Source: Neoceratodus forsteri (Eukaryota > Chordata > Ceratodontiformes > Ceratodontidae). Taken from it: 64,000 nt of DNA. A program made the position numbers and the translations under genes. How positions within the stretch are numbered: the first letter of the stretch is position 1; every line of letters starts with the position of its first letter. Location of the stretch: contig CM057450.1 in the NCBI GenBank assembly GCA_016271365.2, positions 1,808,173,967 to 1,808,237,966 on the forward strand. Direction: 5' to 3'. The notes under the pieces are model-generated. The model did not search any database. It was not told where the DNA came from and saw only the letters and a program-made list of their open reading frames with translations. Positions 21,296-32,739 of the stretch are shown in pieces.

Positions 21296-23640
21296 ATGGA
21301 AGAAAGTCTCCCCTTGATTTCGGGCTGTGCCCGGCCCAGCCAGAAGATGTCACAGACTGACCTGCATGCCACGCGCTTACTGTCTGGGTGTTGGCCATAA
21401 CACCACGACATGTGAGTTTTGTCTCGTGTTCCAACCCCACATCCTCGACGATCATCTCGCATGCCTCAAGCTGGGGAGGCCTGAAAAACAGAACATGCCA
21501 GTGAAATCCAAGAAGGCCCAGTGTGCAGTTTCCGCAGCTGTGGGATCTTCTGAGCAATTGGAGCGCATACAGGCCTTCGAGGAGGAGCCGGCTCGTGCCG
21601 CTGCATCTTCCTCCCGAAGCTTCTTCATTCTGCTTAATCTGGGCTCCACCTTCTCGGGTTCCTTCCCAGAGTTGTGCCAGTCTGTCCCTACTAAGAGTGA
21701 GGGCCCAGCGGGCTAGCAGTCTTCTCGCTCCCATAAGAAAGAGAGGGACCCAGGATTGTCTTCGTTTCGACGGAGACGTTCTTGGGATCGGGTGAGATCT
21801 CGGTCCCAGGAACCAGCTGTTTTGGTCGATCAATCTCTTGCTCGGGCCCCGGTCCTTGTTTTCCCCGATGAGCAGACCCAACCTACTGGGAATCCTGTCG
21901 AGGAAGTGGTCCCTGACCCCAGGAAGTCACTGGTCCCACCGGTGTCTCCCGAGAGACCGAGTTGGCCTGCCCGATCTCGATCGAGGCCTCAGACTCCCTT
22001 GACCAATAGGCCTAGAAACGCTCTAAAAAGAGGTGACGCCATCGGTCGTTGTCCTTGGATGAGGAGAGGCTCCAGCAGAAGCTCAGTTGGCGCTACGAGG
22101 ACCTCATGTGGCAACAGCTGATTTTGACTGGGCACAAGCCTTCCCTGGCTCCTACCCCGGCCATTACTTGATTTTCACCTCCCAGGCCAAAGCAGACTCC
22201 TTTGAGCCGATCAAGTCAGTTCCTCCACCCGAGCAAAACCCTGTTCGGCCAAAACCGATCTCCACCGATTGTGGTGGAATCGCCACCCAAACAGCCAGTT
22301 TGACTGGCTCCTTCTAAGGAAGCTAGGCCAAACACTGGGCTCCCCCGGTGTCTTTCAGTCACTGTCACCCTGGACCACCCCAGAGGGTCGAAGGTGATCT
22401 GGGCAATTGACCGCTGTACCCAGATACCTCTGATTCAGATGAAACCAGTCTCCATTCTCATCCGGGGATAATGAATCGTCCGGTGGGCTAGAAACGGATG
22501 AAGGTCCTTCATCCTTTCAGGGCATTCTCCGCCTCATCTCAGAGTCCACAAGGATGCCCCGGAACCTATCCAGAAAAAGGCGGAGTACCCTCTCACCGAT
22601 ATCCTCAAGAGAGGGGATACACTGATGGAAGCCTTTCCTGTGTCCGAGGCCATTGTGGGCCCGGCTTTAGAACTCTGGCAGCACCCTGCCTCCTGTCCAG
22701 CTCCATCTGCCCATATGGCCCGCAAGTATGCGGTGCCCATGGGGTCCCTTGTGGGGTTCACAGAGCACCCTTCGGCCAAGAGCCTTGTGACCGCCTCTGT
22801 GTTTAGGCGTACTGGTAGTTCTGCTAATACCGACAGACCTCCTGAGAAGGAATCCAAATATTAGACCACTCTGCTCAGAAGGTCTGTGCGGCCTCGTCTT
22901 TGGGACTCTGTCAGGCAAGCTCAGCCGTCATCATGACACACTTCTCCCATGCCCTTCTGGGTTCTCTGAATGAAGTCCTCCCACATCTCCCCGCGGATGT
23001 GCAGACCACGGTCAAGCAGGTTCGGGACCAAGGCCGCGCTGTTGCTAAACAGCTCCAGATGGCTCTGGACATTGGGGCTTCATGTGTCCGTTTGTTGGCA
23101 GCTGCGGTTGCCTCCTGCCACAGGGCTTGGCTGAGACTCTCCTCCTTTCCAATGGATACTCAGCACAAACTAGCTGATGTGCCTTTCCTGGTCACCGATC
23201 TCTTCGGCCCAGGTGTGGCTGGTCACCTTCAGCGCATCGAGCAGTTCAATGCCACCTTGGACGCTACTTTTGCCAAGGGTTCTTCTGGTTAGAAGTAGTC
23301 TTTCTGCCACTCTTCCCCTGTGGCCCAGCAGCCCTCCTTTCACAGAGGTCAGCAGCAGCAGGCCCAAGCTTGGCACCCCTGGCCTAAGCCTGGGCCCACC
23401 CAGGCCCATAAGGGGGGCAGAGTTTCATGCCCTGGACCCTCTGCCTTCAAGCCTGCCCAGTGACGGGGTGGGTTCTGCCACCCCTACTCCCATCACACCA
23501 GCTCTGGGTCCCTCCGTGGGGGGCCAGCTCCGCCACTTCCTTTCTGCCTGGTCCGCTGTTACCACGGACAGGTGGGTTTTGGAAGTGGTCAGCCAAGGCC
23601 TGCCTCTGGAATTCGAGCAGTACCCTCTAAGCTGAGTCTG
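21296..23640 (+). pseudogene. DIRS D gag-like ORF, broken
   Basis: A possible start is ATG 21296. The knuckle equivalent at 21372-21413 reads RAYCLGVGHNTTTC followed by EFC, so the first Cys of CX2CX4HX4C has become Arg (TGC to CGC). A Pro/Ser/Arg-rich section follows, then a well-kept helical domain at 22900-23292 (FSHALLGSLNEVLPHLPADV to QFNATLDATFAKG), comparable in place to the helical domain of B. A Pro-rich tail runs into a linker with WSAVTTDRWVLEVVSQGL (about 23551-23604). Several stops and frameshifts interrupt it. Confidence 0.7.
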
Positions 23641-25010
23641 CGCCCCATGGGAGGAAAGAGTATCCGCCCACACTCAGTCGGCTTTCCGAGACGACATTGC
23701 TCAGCTCCTCCTCATGGAGGCAGTAGCTTGAGTGGCAAATCCTCCAACAGACCCAGGGTTTGTTTCCAGGTATTTCCTGGTTCCGAAGTGGATGGGGTGC
23801 TGGTGCCCCATTTTAGATCTACATGACCTAAATCAGTATCTCTGGCCACGCACCTTCTGGATGGTAACTCTGTCCCAGATCATACCGTCCCTGGAGCAAA
23901 ATGTGGTTCTGCTCACTGGATCTCCAGGATTCATTTTTTCATGTCCCAGTCCGTCCGATCCACCAGCAGTTCCTACGTTTCCGAGCAGAGGGAATCCTAT
24001 ATGAGTTTCGAGCCATGCCATTCGGCCTGTCATCAGCCCCACAGGTCTTCAAATGCATTGCAGTGGTGGCAGCCCAACTCAGGCATGGGGGTGCAGAATG
24101 TACCCCTATCTCGACGATTGGCTCTTAGGTTCCTCCCAGCAGGAGGTGGATAGGTCCGGGGACCTGGCCCTCCAGACCTGTTCCCAAATCGGCCTCCTGA
24201 TCAACGAGGCCAAGTCGGAGCTCATGCCTTCTCAGGTGATGTGCTTCATCAGGGCACAGCTAGACTCTCATCAAGCCAGAGCTTGGCTCCGAGCAGACAG
24301 GGTGGAGGTTCTCTCCTCCTTTGCCAAATAATTTCTGGTTGGGCAATTGCACGCTGCCCGGGACTTTTGGCGCCTTCTGGGTTGCATGGTGGCGTGCACC
24401 TCCGTGGTCCATAGGTTCCGGTGGCACATGCGCCCCCTACAATGGGAGCTGGCCACCCAGTGGACTCTATGTCAGTCATTTCGACCAGCTGATCAGTGTG
24501 ACCCAGAAGATGTGGGACACTCTCCAATGACGGACCGTCCCAGACCGGTTGCAGGAAGGGATCCCGTTTGTCCGCCCGAGCCAATGGCCGCCCTTACAAC
24601 CGATACCTTTCTCATGGGCTAGGGAGCCCACATGGGGGACAACAGGGCCCACAGGTTCTGCACCCCCGCGAGGAGTCCCATTATCACATCAACCTGTTGG
24701 AGCTCAGAGCAGTTGAGACTGGCACAGTCAGCTTTTGCTCCTCTACTCCAGGGTCAAGTGGTTCAAGTCCAGACGGACAATACCACGACTATGTACTACC
24801 TCAACAAACAAGGCAGCATGCATTCCCATCTGCTATGCAAGGAAGTGCTCTGCATCTGGACACTTGTGAGCCATCTGGAGGCGGATCTCCTAGCCATCCA
24901 CATGGCAGGAGCCTCAAACCAACTGGCAGATGCACTCAGCCGCATAGGCGAGACATCCTACGAGTGGTCTCTCCATCCAGAGGTAGCATACAGTCTGTTC
25001 TCCCACTGAG
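23641..25010 (+). pseudogene. DIRS D reverse transcriptase-RNase H, broken
   Basis: The RT entry FLVPKWMGCWCPILDLHDLNQYL lies at about 23775-23845. It is followed by LDLQDSFFHVPVRPIHQQFLRF (about 23910-23980), FEFRAMPFGLSSAPQVFK-like sequence and YPYLDDWLL, with YLDD at 24107-24118. The ORF 24053-24331 extends through the thumb. RNase H parts are HINLLELRAVE near 24685 and VQVQTDNTTTMYYLNKQG in 24632-25009, followed by HMAGASNQLADALSRIGE. Frameshifts occur near 23890, 24050, 24330 and 24630. Confidence 0.85.
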
Positions 25011-25374
25011 GCAAACCGATGGTGGACCCATTTGCCTCCTGGGAAAACACCAAACTGAGGCTGTTTCACGCCGGCCCACCCAGCAGGGCTCACTGCAGGA
25101 TGCCTCCCTGCGATGGGCGGACCCCAGGCCTCTTCTACACCTTCCCCATTTCCCTTGATCAACAGGGGAATCCTCAAGGTGAGGAGGGACAAGGCGCAGG
25201 TGATTTTGGTAGCCCCAGACTGGCCACGCCAGTTCTGGTACCCAGGTCTCCTCAGCAACAGGCCCCCGGAGCGGCTTCCAGCATGCCTGGACCTGATCTC
25301 AGTCAGGGGAAGGTTTTCCATATGGACCTTCAATCCCTGCACCTAACAGCCTGGTACCTGAGCGGCAAGAGTTC

Positions 25375-26107
25375 CAGGCTTTGGGTCTCTGCAAGGATGT
25401 CCTCACAGTAGTGGAAGCATCCAGGAAGGAGTCGACCAGGAAGTTTTATGCCTTCAAATGGAAAAGGTTTTCCATTTGGTGTCGGGGCAAGGGCCTGGAC
25501 CCTCTTTCCTGTCCAGTGGCTAACATTCTCGACTACCTTTGGTCTCTGTCCAAAGGGGGTCTTCGGTCATTGACCCTTAGGGTGCACCTGGCAGCCATCT
25601 CTGCTTACCGGGTGCGGGACAGCCAACGTTGACGCAGGAGACAGTGGTCGGGTACTTTTTCAAAGGCCTGGATCACATGTCTCCTCTGGTGCATGAACCT
25701 CAACCTCCATGGGATCTACTGCTGGTACTGGCAAAGCTCATCCTATCACGTCTGCCAGAAGGACAGGAGAGCTCCATGTGCTCTCGCTGGACTCCTCTTA
25801 TCTGGTCTTCCACAGGGACAAGGTTGTCCTGCGCCCCCACCCGAAATTACTTCCGAAGGTAGTGTCAGAGTTTCACCTTAACCAGGTGTTGACTTTGCCG
25901 GTGTACTACCCCAGTTACATCTTGGAGGCTGAATACGGGCTCCATACTTTGGACCTGAGACAAGCTCTCTCCTATTATAAGGAGAAGATGGGGGAAGTTC
26001 GGGGAGAGGTTTTCCAGCTGTTTGTCACCTATGCTGAAGCCGCTTCTGGCAGACCTGCAGCAAAGCGGACAGTTGCAAGGTGGATTACATCTTCCATAAG
26101 TCTGTGT
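25375..26107 (+). pseudogene. DIRS D tyrosine recombinase, N-terminal and core part
   Basis: The frame 25381-25632 has SRKESTRKFYAFKWKRFSIW and LRVHLAAISAYRV, the N-terminal domain. The frame 25709-26137 has SARRTGELHVLSLDSSYLVF, the first Arg region, then LPKVVSEFHLNQVLTLPVYY and KRTVARWITSSISLCY. The frame then runs into CR1 sequence at 26108. The missing C-terminal catalytic segment resumes near 29962. Confidence 0.85.
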
Positions 26108-26209
26108 TATAGAAACATAGAATTTCATGGCAGATAAGGACCACTTGGACCACCTAGTCTGCCCATTTCCCTACCTATCTGATAAGCTGCAGATCCTAGT
26201 TAACTAACA

Positions 26210-27480
26210 GCCTACTTCCTCCTACCCCCCACTAGAATTGCCTTATGTGTGTCCCATGCATTTTTGAATTCCCCCACTGTTTTTGACTCTACGACCTCCT
26301 CAGGAAGGCTGTTCCATGTATCCACAACCCTCTCTGTGAAGAAATACTTCCTCTCATTACCTCTGAGCCATCCCTCCTCTATCTTCAAATTGTGCCCCTT
26401 ATTTTGCACATCTCTTTCTGAAAGATGCTACCCTCTTGACTCTGTTGATTCCTTGAGGTATTTGAAAGTTTCTATCATGTCCCTCCTTTCCTCGAGGGCT
26501 ATACATCTTTAGTTCCTTTAGTCTTTTTCATATGTCTCTGATGCAGATCCTGCATCATTTTGGTTGCCCCTCTGGACAGCCTCCACCCTGTCTATGTCTT
26601 TGTGGAGATGGGGTCTCCAGAACTGTACACAGTACTCAGATGTGGTCTTACAACTGTCTGTACAGGGGTCAACAATTTCTGTTTTCTACTGGTGATGCCT
26701 CTCCTATGCATCCCAGTATCCCCCAGCCCTCTCTACTGCCTTCTCACATTGCTGGCCCACCTTTAGGTCGCCTGATATGACTACCCCCAGGTCCCGTTCC
26801 ATTTTTGTTATCAGTATCTCACCCCCCCCATTGTGTACTCTTCCCCTGGGTTTTTGTTTCCCCGGTGCATTACTCTACACTTCTTTGCATTGAATCTAAG
26901 CTGCCATACATTTGACCATTCCTCCAACCTTGCCAAGTCCATTTTCATCCTTTCTACACCACCCTGTGTATCAACTCTGTTGCAGATCTTTGTGTCATCT
27001 GCAAAAAGACATACTTTCCCTTCCAGTCCCTCTGTAATGTCACTTATAAAGACATTAAAAAGGACTGGCCCCAGTACTGAACCCTGCGGTACCCCACTAG
27101 TAACCCTCCTTTCTTCAGTGTGGACTCCATTTACTATTACCCGCTGTGTCCTGTTGTCCAACCAGTGTTTTAGCCAGGCTACCACCCTGGGACCCACTCC
27201 CAGGCTGGCTAATTTGTTTATTAATCTTTTGTGCGGGACTGTGTCAAATGCCTTGCTAAAGTCTAGGTAGGCCATGTCCACAGCCCCTCCCTGGTCTACT
27301 GCTTTGGTCACCCAGTCAAAGAAATCAATTAGATTTGTCTGACATAACTTTCCCGCTGTGAAACCATGCTGCCTTGGGTCTTGTGCCCCACTGGCCTTTA
27401 GATACTCAACAGTTCTTTCCTTCATTAGTGATTCCATCATTTTCCTTACCACTGAGGTCAAACTGACAGGTCTGTAGTTT
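26210..27480 (-). pseudogene. CR1 ORF2 reverse transcriptase and C-terminus
   Basis: The minus-strand frame 27461-26811 carries [51 protein letters not shown] and CLFADDTKI, with FADD at 26994-27005, so the RT core is intact over some 216 residues. The C-terminal part reappears at 26409-26212 with NERKYFFTERVVDTWNSLPEEVV, the conserved CR1 ending. A frameshift separates the two. This is the best preserved LINE RT in the window. Confidence 0.9.
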
Positions 27481-27859
27481 CCTGCCTCTGTCTAGCTCCC
27501 ACTTTTGTGAAGGGGAATCACATCCGCCCTCCTCCAGTCCTCAGGTACCACCTCATCCTCCCATGATTTATTCAAAAGGGTAGTCAGTGGTGTTACTAGT
27601 TCTTCCCTTAGTTCTTTTAGAATTGGGTGAATCCCATCAGGCCCATTGCTTTATCCACCTTCAGTTTTAAGGGTTCTTTCAGAACCCTTCTTCTGTGAAA
27701 GGACTAATATCAACCCCCCAAATCCAGAGTGCTTTATTGTCCAGATTAGGTATTTCCTGTTTTCCATTGTGAATACTGAGCAGAAGTATTCATTCAGTAT
27801 CCTTGTTTTTCACTGTTGCTCTCTGCCCAACCACCTTCCTCTTTGTTCAGCCTCAGTAT

Positions 27860-28740
27860 CCCTGCCTTAGTCTTTCTTTGCTCCTAATGTACCTATAAAA
27901 GGTTTTATCCCCTTCTTAACCGAGTTGGCTATCTTTTCCTCAGTTTGGGCCTTTGCTATTCTGACTGCCTTACCTGCTTCCTTCTGCTTTAACTTGTACA
28001 GTTCTCTGTCCTGCTCCTTCTGTGTTTCCTTATACTTCCTGAATGCTGTCTTTTTCTCCTTATCTTCCTGCCACTTCTTTTGAGAACCATAGTGTTTTTT
28101 CTTTCGTTTTGATTTGTTTATTTGCTTCACGCAAAGCGTTTGTTGCCTCTGTGATGGCGGTTTTGATGTTTCCCCATTGCTGCTCCACCCCACCTTCTTG
28201 CCTGTTTGCTAGTGCTTTTCTGAGGCACACTCCCATTTTGACAAAATCAGCCCTCCTGAAGTCCAGTACCTTCATTTTTGTGTGGCTTGACTCTACAGTT
28301 AAGTTTATCGTGAACCACACTGTTTGGTGGTCGCTTGTTCCCAGATGGCTACCCACTTCAAGATCAGAGATCCTCTCTCCATCCCCATTTGAGAGTACCA
28401 GGTCTAAGATTACTCTCTCCTGAGTGGGTTCCAAAACTAGCTGTCTGAGGCATGCCCCCTGTAGGGCATCGAGAATGGCCCTGCTCTTGGATGTGGCTGC
28501 AGCAAAGGTGTTCCAGTCAACATATGGCATATTCAGGTCCCCCATCAGCAATATCTCCCCTTTCTCTGCCATCCCAAGAATGCCTTCTATCATTTCCTTG
28601 TCCATTTCTTCCCCCTGAGACGGGGGTCTGTATACAACCCCTGTGCAGATTGTGGAGCCATTTCCAGTCTCCAGGGTGACCCACAGTGACTCCTCTCCTC
28701 CCAGTTTACCCTTCAGTTCTGTTACTTTTATCCTTCCTTA
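27860..28740 (-). pseudogene. CR1 ORF2 apurinic-like endonuclease and linker
   Basis: The minus-strand frame 28605-28060 reads LLMGDLNMPYVDW, ILDLVLSNGDGERISDLEV, and LGTSDHQTVWF with the conserved SDH of the endonuclease C-terminus, then VLDFRRADFVKMG. The frame 28193-27867 continues into a Lys-rich linker (YKLKQKEAGKAVRIAKAQTEEKIA). The endonuclease nicks target DNA to prime reverse transcription. A frameshift near 28060-28190 and loss of frame upstream of 28605 break it. Confidence 0.85.
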
Positions 28741-29118
28741 CATGAGAGCTACTACTACCTCCTCTCCCCCCATCCCTCCTGTAGATTGTGTACCCTAGTA
28801 TGTTGACATCCCAGTCATGGTTCTCTTGTACCATATTTCTGTGACTGCCTCAATATCCAGGCATCCCTCTCCCATCAAGGCCACCATTTCAGGGAGCTTT
28901 TTACCTAGACTATGGTCATTGGTACTCATTATCCTCCATTGTTTATGGCTTAAATTTTTTTTTTTTTTTTTTTGCCCCATCCCTGTCCCTACTGCCTTTT
29001 TCTCCATTTACCCCGCCCTTCTCCCCATCGACTGCTCTATTTTGATGTTTACCTCACTACCCTGATTTTTTTTTTTTTTTTTGGGTGAGGGGCTAGGACT
29101 TCCCTTCTCCTCTTCAGT

Positions 29119-29950
29119 GCCTCCACCCTTGGCTAGTTTAAATGCTTGCCACTGAAGCATTTAAACCTATCACCTAGAATTCTGGTTCCCTTCCAGGACA
29201 GATGCAGACCATCGCGCCTGTATAGGCCTGCATCCCTCCAGGTGGAGCCCCAGTCCCCAGTGAAGCCAAATCCCTGAGCTCTGCACCAGTTTTTCAACCA
29301 GTCATTAAATCCCATGGTTCAGAGTGCCCTAGCCTCATCCCTGCCATGGACAGGCAGCACTTCCGAGAAAGTTACCATGTGTGTTACTTGTCTAAGGCCC
29401 CTCCCCAACTCCACAAACTCCTGTTGCACTGCTCTGATCCTATTCTCAGCCAGGTCATTCGTCCCTAGGTGGATAATGACATCCAGCTCCCTCCCCCTTG
29501 CCGCTGCGCCCACGATCCTGAGGATTTGTTTCCTGTCCCTCCAAGCATTGGTGCCGGGCAGGCACCTTACCTCCCTTTCCCCTCCCTCACCCAGTTCTAC
29601 CCCGTAACAATTAAGTCCCCCATCAGGAGTTGTTTCCTTCCCCTGTGGGGTCCTGGGCCACCCGCCTGTGGGTCTCCATTGTGAAGGTTCCCAGCATCCT
29701 CCTTGGTCTCCACTGCAGGTGCCTCCATAGAGGAACCATGCTTCACCAGAGTGGCAAATGAATTGTGGAGAGGCACAACTGGAGAGATGCACCTCTGTTT
29801 CACCACCCTCACCCTCCCTGAGCCCACCGTGGTCCAACCACTCCTCTTTCTTGGCAACCTCTGAAGTAGTGGCGGTGGCCTTGGTGGTCCCTGGGTGAGG
29901 GACCAGGTTTCCCAAATACTTGCCAGGTCAGCATGGAGATGAACAACCTC
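29119..29950 (-). pseudogene. CR1 ORF1 with esterase-like domain
   Basis: The minus-strand frame 29915-29319 contains a middle Gly/Pro-rich part and then LDVIIHLGTNDLAENRIRAV, VEFVELG-like sequence and HMVTFSEVLPVHGRDEA. GTND and the flanking strands are the SGNH-hydrolase (esterase) signature known in CR1 ORF1. A downstream piece at 29315-29133 has GFNDWLKNWCRAQGFGFTGDW and DGLHLSWKGTRILGDRF, including a DGLHLS block like the C-terminal catalytic Asp-His block. A frame break between them makes it inactive. Confidence 0.85.
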
Positions 29951-29960
29951 TGAGTTGGTG

Positions 29961-30165
29961 GGCAAGGAGACTCCCAGAGGGATAAGAGCTCATTCTACCC
30001 GCCATACTGCTGCATTGGTGGCTGCTTCCAGGGACATCCCTATCCAGGAAATCTGTCGGGCTGCTACCTGGAAGACAGCAAATGCCTTCATTACCCATTA
30101 GATCGACCATGAATCATGCCGGGATGCTGGTTTTGGGGCCTCAGTTCTTCAATCTTTTTTCCCCC
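29961..30165 (+). pseudogene. DIRS D tyrosine recombinase, C-terminal part
   Basis: Directly after the CR1 the frame reads RAHSTRHTAALVAASRDIP (29980-30040), so the HxxR motif is intact. It then reads IQEICRAATWKTANAFITH and a stop, where related copies have TFTKHYSLD. The nucleophilic Tyr is therefore lost at the TAG near 30100, although the sequence context continues. Joined to 25375-26107 across the CR1 it gives one family-typical recombinase outline. Confidence 0.85.
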
Positions 30166-30237
30166 AAGTAAGTATCAGAGGGTGTGTGCGCCTTGCCTCC
30201 ATCCTCGAGAACTGCTTGGAGTCCGCCACGAAATATG

Positions 30238-30320
30238 TATGAACAACATAGCCACGATCCTAGCAAAACAGTTTACTCACCTGTAACAGTAGTTCTAGGA
30301 GTGGTATATGTTGTTCATCA
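30238..30320. repeat. DIRS D internal complementary region
   Basis: AACAACATAGCCACGATCCTAG is the inverse of the left outer end at about 21029-21050. AACAGTAGTTCTAGGAG then ATATGTTGTTCATC is the inverse of the right end at 30493-30528. ACTCACCTGTAAC in between predicts the final bases found at 36168. Confidence 0.88.
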
Positions 30321-30379
30321 ACACGGACCCACCTGACCTCCCCGGCTGCAGATGCACAAAACCTGGCTTCCAGCGGGTT

Positions 30380-30528
30380 AAGATCTGGTGTCATGGGGCG
30401 GAGCCAAGGGTTATACTACCCGGGTGGGTGGGAGGAGCCAGCTTAAAGACTTTCCGTCCGTCTTAAAGGGAAAGGGACACTGCCAAGAAGTGTGGATGAA
30501 CAACATATATCTGTCCTAAAACTACTGT
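30380..30528. repeat. DIRS D right inverted terminal repeat, interrupted
   Basis: This is the inverse of 21050-21175. It is cut after ACTACTGTT by copy E, and the last 20 bases are at 36168-36187. Confidence 0.9.
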
Positions 30529-30730
30529 TCAAACAACATGAAGTCTTGCAATATTATAGACATTAGCAGTTTGATCCATCTCTAGAACTGCCCCAGAGTG
30601 AAATGGTTAAAACCATTCCAAAATAGAATTTTGGCACGAGAGCAGCTCTATCTGTGTCATTTCAAACTTGAACTGTCAGATTCTTTACTCCGCCTCAGTG
30701 AACAGTCGCTCGAGATTTCTCCTTCTGCTC
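30529..30730. repeat. DIRS E left inverted terminal repeat
   Basis: The inverse copy is at 35965-36130. Landmarks are GAAATGGTTAAAACCATTCC, GCACGAGAGCAGCTCTATCT and CTGTCAGATTCTTTACTCCG. Confidence 0.9.
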
Positions 30731-31065
30731 GGTTCATTTCTTGGTTTAAAAGTGTTTTCTCGGTTGGATTTAACGAGAATAGTTTATTTAACCGCAAAAC
30801 CGTTCGGTTCAAGCTCTATCTGTGGTAACCGTAAGTAAATGAAGGTTTTGTCTGTGGAACTTGTGTTATCGTCTGGTTTTGAACCGATCAGTGGGTTTAA
30901 AACTCATTTAAAACTAAAGTTACTATTTCAGAGTGCGGTTCCGGTTCTTATCGGTTCTAAAAAGCAGTTTATTACGTTTTTAAAACCCGTGACATGGTTA
31001 GGAACCGATAAGGTGTCTTGCCTGGCACTGCCGTTAAAGGGCAAGTTTTTGGTTAGGCTGGCATT

Positions 31066-32655
31066 ATGTCTGAGAAACCCAAAAGAAAAACCGGGCCCAC
31101 TGGGTTTCAACACTGTGATGTTTGTGGGGAAGTCTTTGCCAAGGCTGACCCACACACCACATGCATTTATTGTCTGGGGTTTGACCACCTCCAGTCAGAC
31201 TGCCAGGTATGTAAGAATTTCCCTGCAGCCACCCTGGAAAAAAGATTGGGCAGGCTCAGGGAATGAGAGGCCAAAAAGTCCGCTGACCCGGATGGCCAGC
31301 CCGGTTCGGTGCCAACCGAACCAGAGGGAGTGCCCTCTGACCAGGGCCAGACTTCCTCGGGCAAAAGAAAAGCTGGTTCTGAGGAACCAATTCCAGTAAA
31401 GAAAACAAGAAAATCAGCAGGTCTGGAGTCCAAAATTTCTTCTCCAACTGCTGCAGAGATAGAAAGCCATACAAATTGTCCAGTCACTGTCTCAGGGTCC
31501 GTCCGAACCACCACTATCTGGTAAAGGTCGGTTCATCCGGTCCCAGTGGTTCAGGATTATGATATTGAGGAATTTTAGAACCAGAGGAGGGGAGGAGGAT
31601 TATGAACAGTATGAATGTGGCTGGGAAGGTCTGGGTGTGCCCATTGAACCGGACATCTCCCCAGACAGACCTTTAGAATCTCCCCTATGCTGTCTGAGTC
31701 CCATCTCATTTTATGTTTTATAAAAGTTGCTGAAACCCTCCAGCTTCCTTTAGAAGAGGCTGTGGATGAGCAAGAGGAGCCTGATTTTGTAGAAATGATG
31801 GATATTCAGAGTCTAGGAGATTGTCTATTCCTTTACATAAGTCTTTTAGAAACAAACAATTAAAATTTTAAAAGCTCTAATTCTGTGCCTCCTGTAGATA
31901 AAAAGATGGACAGAAGGTATACATTGTCAGGCCCTGATACAGAATTCCTTTCTCAGCAATGCAGTCATGTTGGGAGTAGTTCAGGCTGCTGCCTGTGATA
32001 AAGCTAATATTCCTTGACTTCACATCCTCCTGACAAGGATTCCAGGAAGATTGATGCCATGGCAAAAAAACAGTATATGGCAGCCTCTCTGGGACTCAGG
32101 CAAGCAAATTATATGGCTTATGTAGCTAGGTATCAGAAATCTAGATGGGATACTGTTATGCAGTTGGCCAAGCAGGCCCATGGCCAGCTGGCTAGTGAAC
32201 TAGAACAGGTGGCTGCTGATGGCATTGAAGCCTCTAAGGTTCAGTTTCATGCTGCTGTGGATGTTAATGATGTTTCCTCTAGGGTCATGGCCACATCTGT
32301 AGCTTTTAGTGGGTTGGCCTGGCTCAGGTGTACTAGTTTGTCACAGGATACCCAGACTAAGGCTATGGATTTTCCTGTGGTGGAAAATTCTCTGTTTGGA
32401 GAGCAGACAGAGAACTACATGAAGAAGATGGATGAATATAGGACTACTTACAAGAGTGCCCAGGCTAAGGAGGCGGCAAGCCACTCCTAAAGGCATGCCC
32501 CAGGGGTAGGGGTAGGCGTTTTCACAGGCCTTTCTACCAGACTCAGGCCTCCTCTGCCTATGCTCAAAGGGGCTTCTTCAGAGGCAGGGGCAGACGAGGG
32601 GTGGGCAGACCTGCTCCCACCCCCCAGCCTAAAGCTCCTGCGAAACAGGCACCCT
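31066..32655 (+). pseudogene. DIRS E gag-like ORF with CCHC knuckle, stop-broken
   Basis: ATG 31066 gives MSEKPKRKTGPTGFQHCDVCG. A CX2CX4HX4C knuckle at 31162-31203 (CIYCLGFDHLQSDC) is followed by QVC. A second Cys pair, CDVC, lies upstream in the same frame, so the N-terminus holds up to eight Cys/His ligands. The frame ends at TGA 31264-31266 where copy B has a lysine context. Later pieces are an acidic middle near 31600 and a helical domain at 32014-32490 (QYMAASLGLRQANYMAYVARYQ, QFHAAVDVNDV). A Gly/Arg-rich tail follows to 32655. RNA binding is inferred. Confidence 0.75.
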
Positions 32656-32739
32656 GATGGGGTGCCCAGAATAGTCTCCTGTACCAGTGGGGGCAGGCTG
32701 GCTTACTTCAGTCAGGTTGGGCTTCTTTAACCCTCAGAC

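Larger units (their letters stand above)
26108..29960 (-). mobile_element. CR1 LINE, near full length, antisense within DIRS D
   Basis: Minus-strand order is ORF1 (about 29950 to 29119), ORF2 endonuclease, RT, then a 3' end finishing with TTATCTGCCATGAAATTCTA and TGTTTCT at 26108. The same 3' end recurs at 52022 (antisense) and about 45690 (sense). The insertion splits one recombinase frame of D, which fixes both borders to about 20 bases. No target duplication is clear, which is usual for CR1. T-runs at 28957-28973 and 29065-29081 fall between ORF1 and ORF2. Confidence 0.88.

Noticed and set aside
22498..22864. Overlapping ORFs on both strands near 22.5-22.9 kb as independent genes
   Set aside because: They are alternative frames of the DIRS D gag-like region. 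The real frame is the one continuing to the helical domain at 22900-23292.
29319..29915. 198-residue minus-strand ORF as a host esterase gene
   Set aside because: The GTND esterase-like domain and its position upstream of a CR1 endonuclease identify it as CR1 ORF1, and a second diverged copy exists at 40666-41690.
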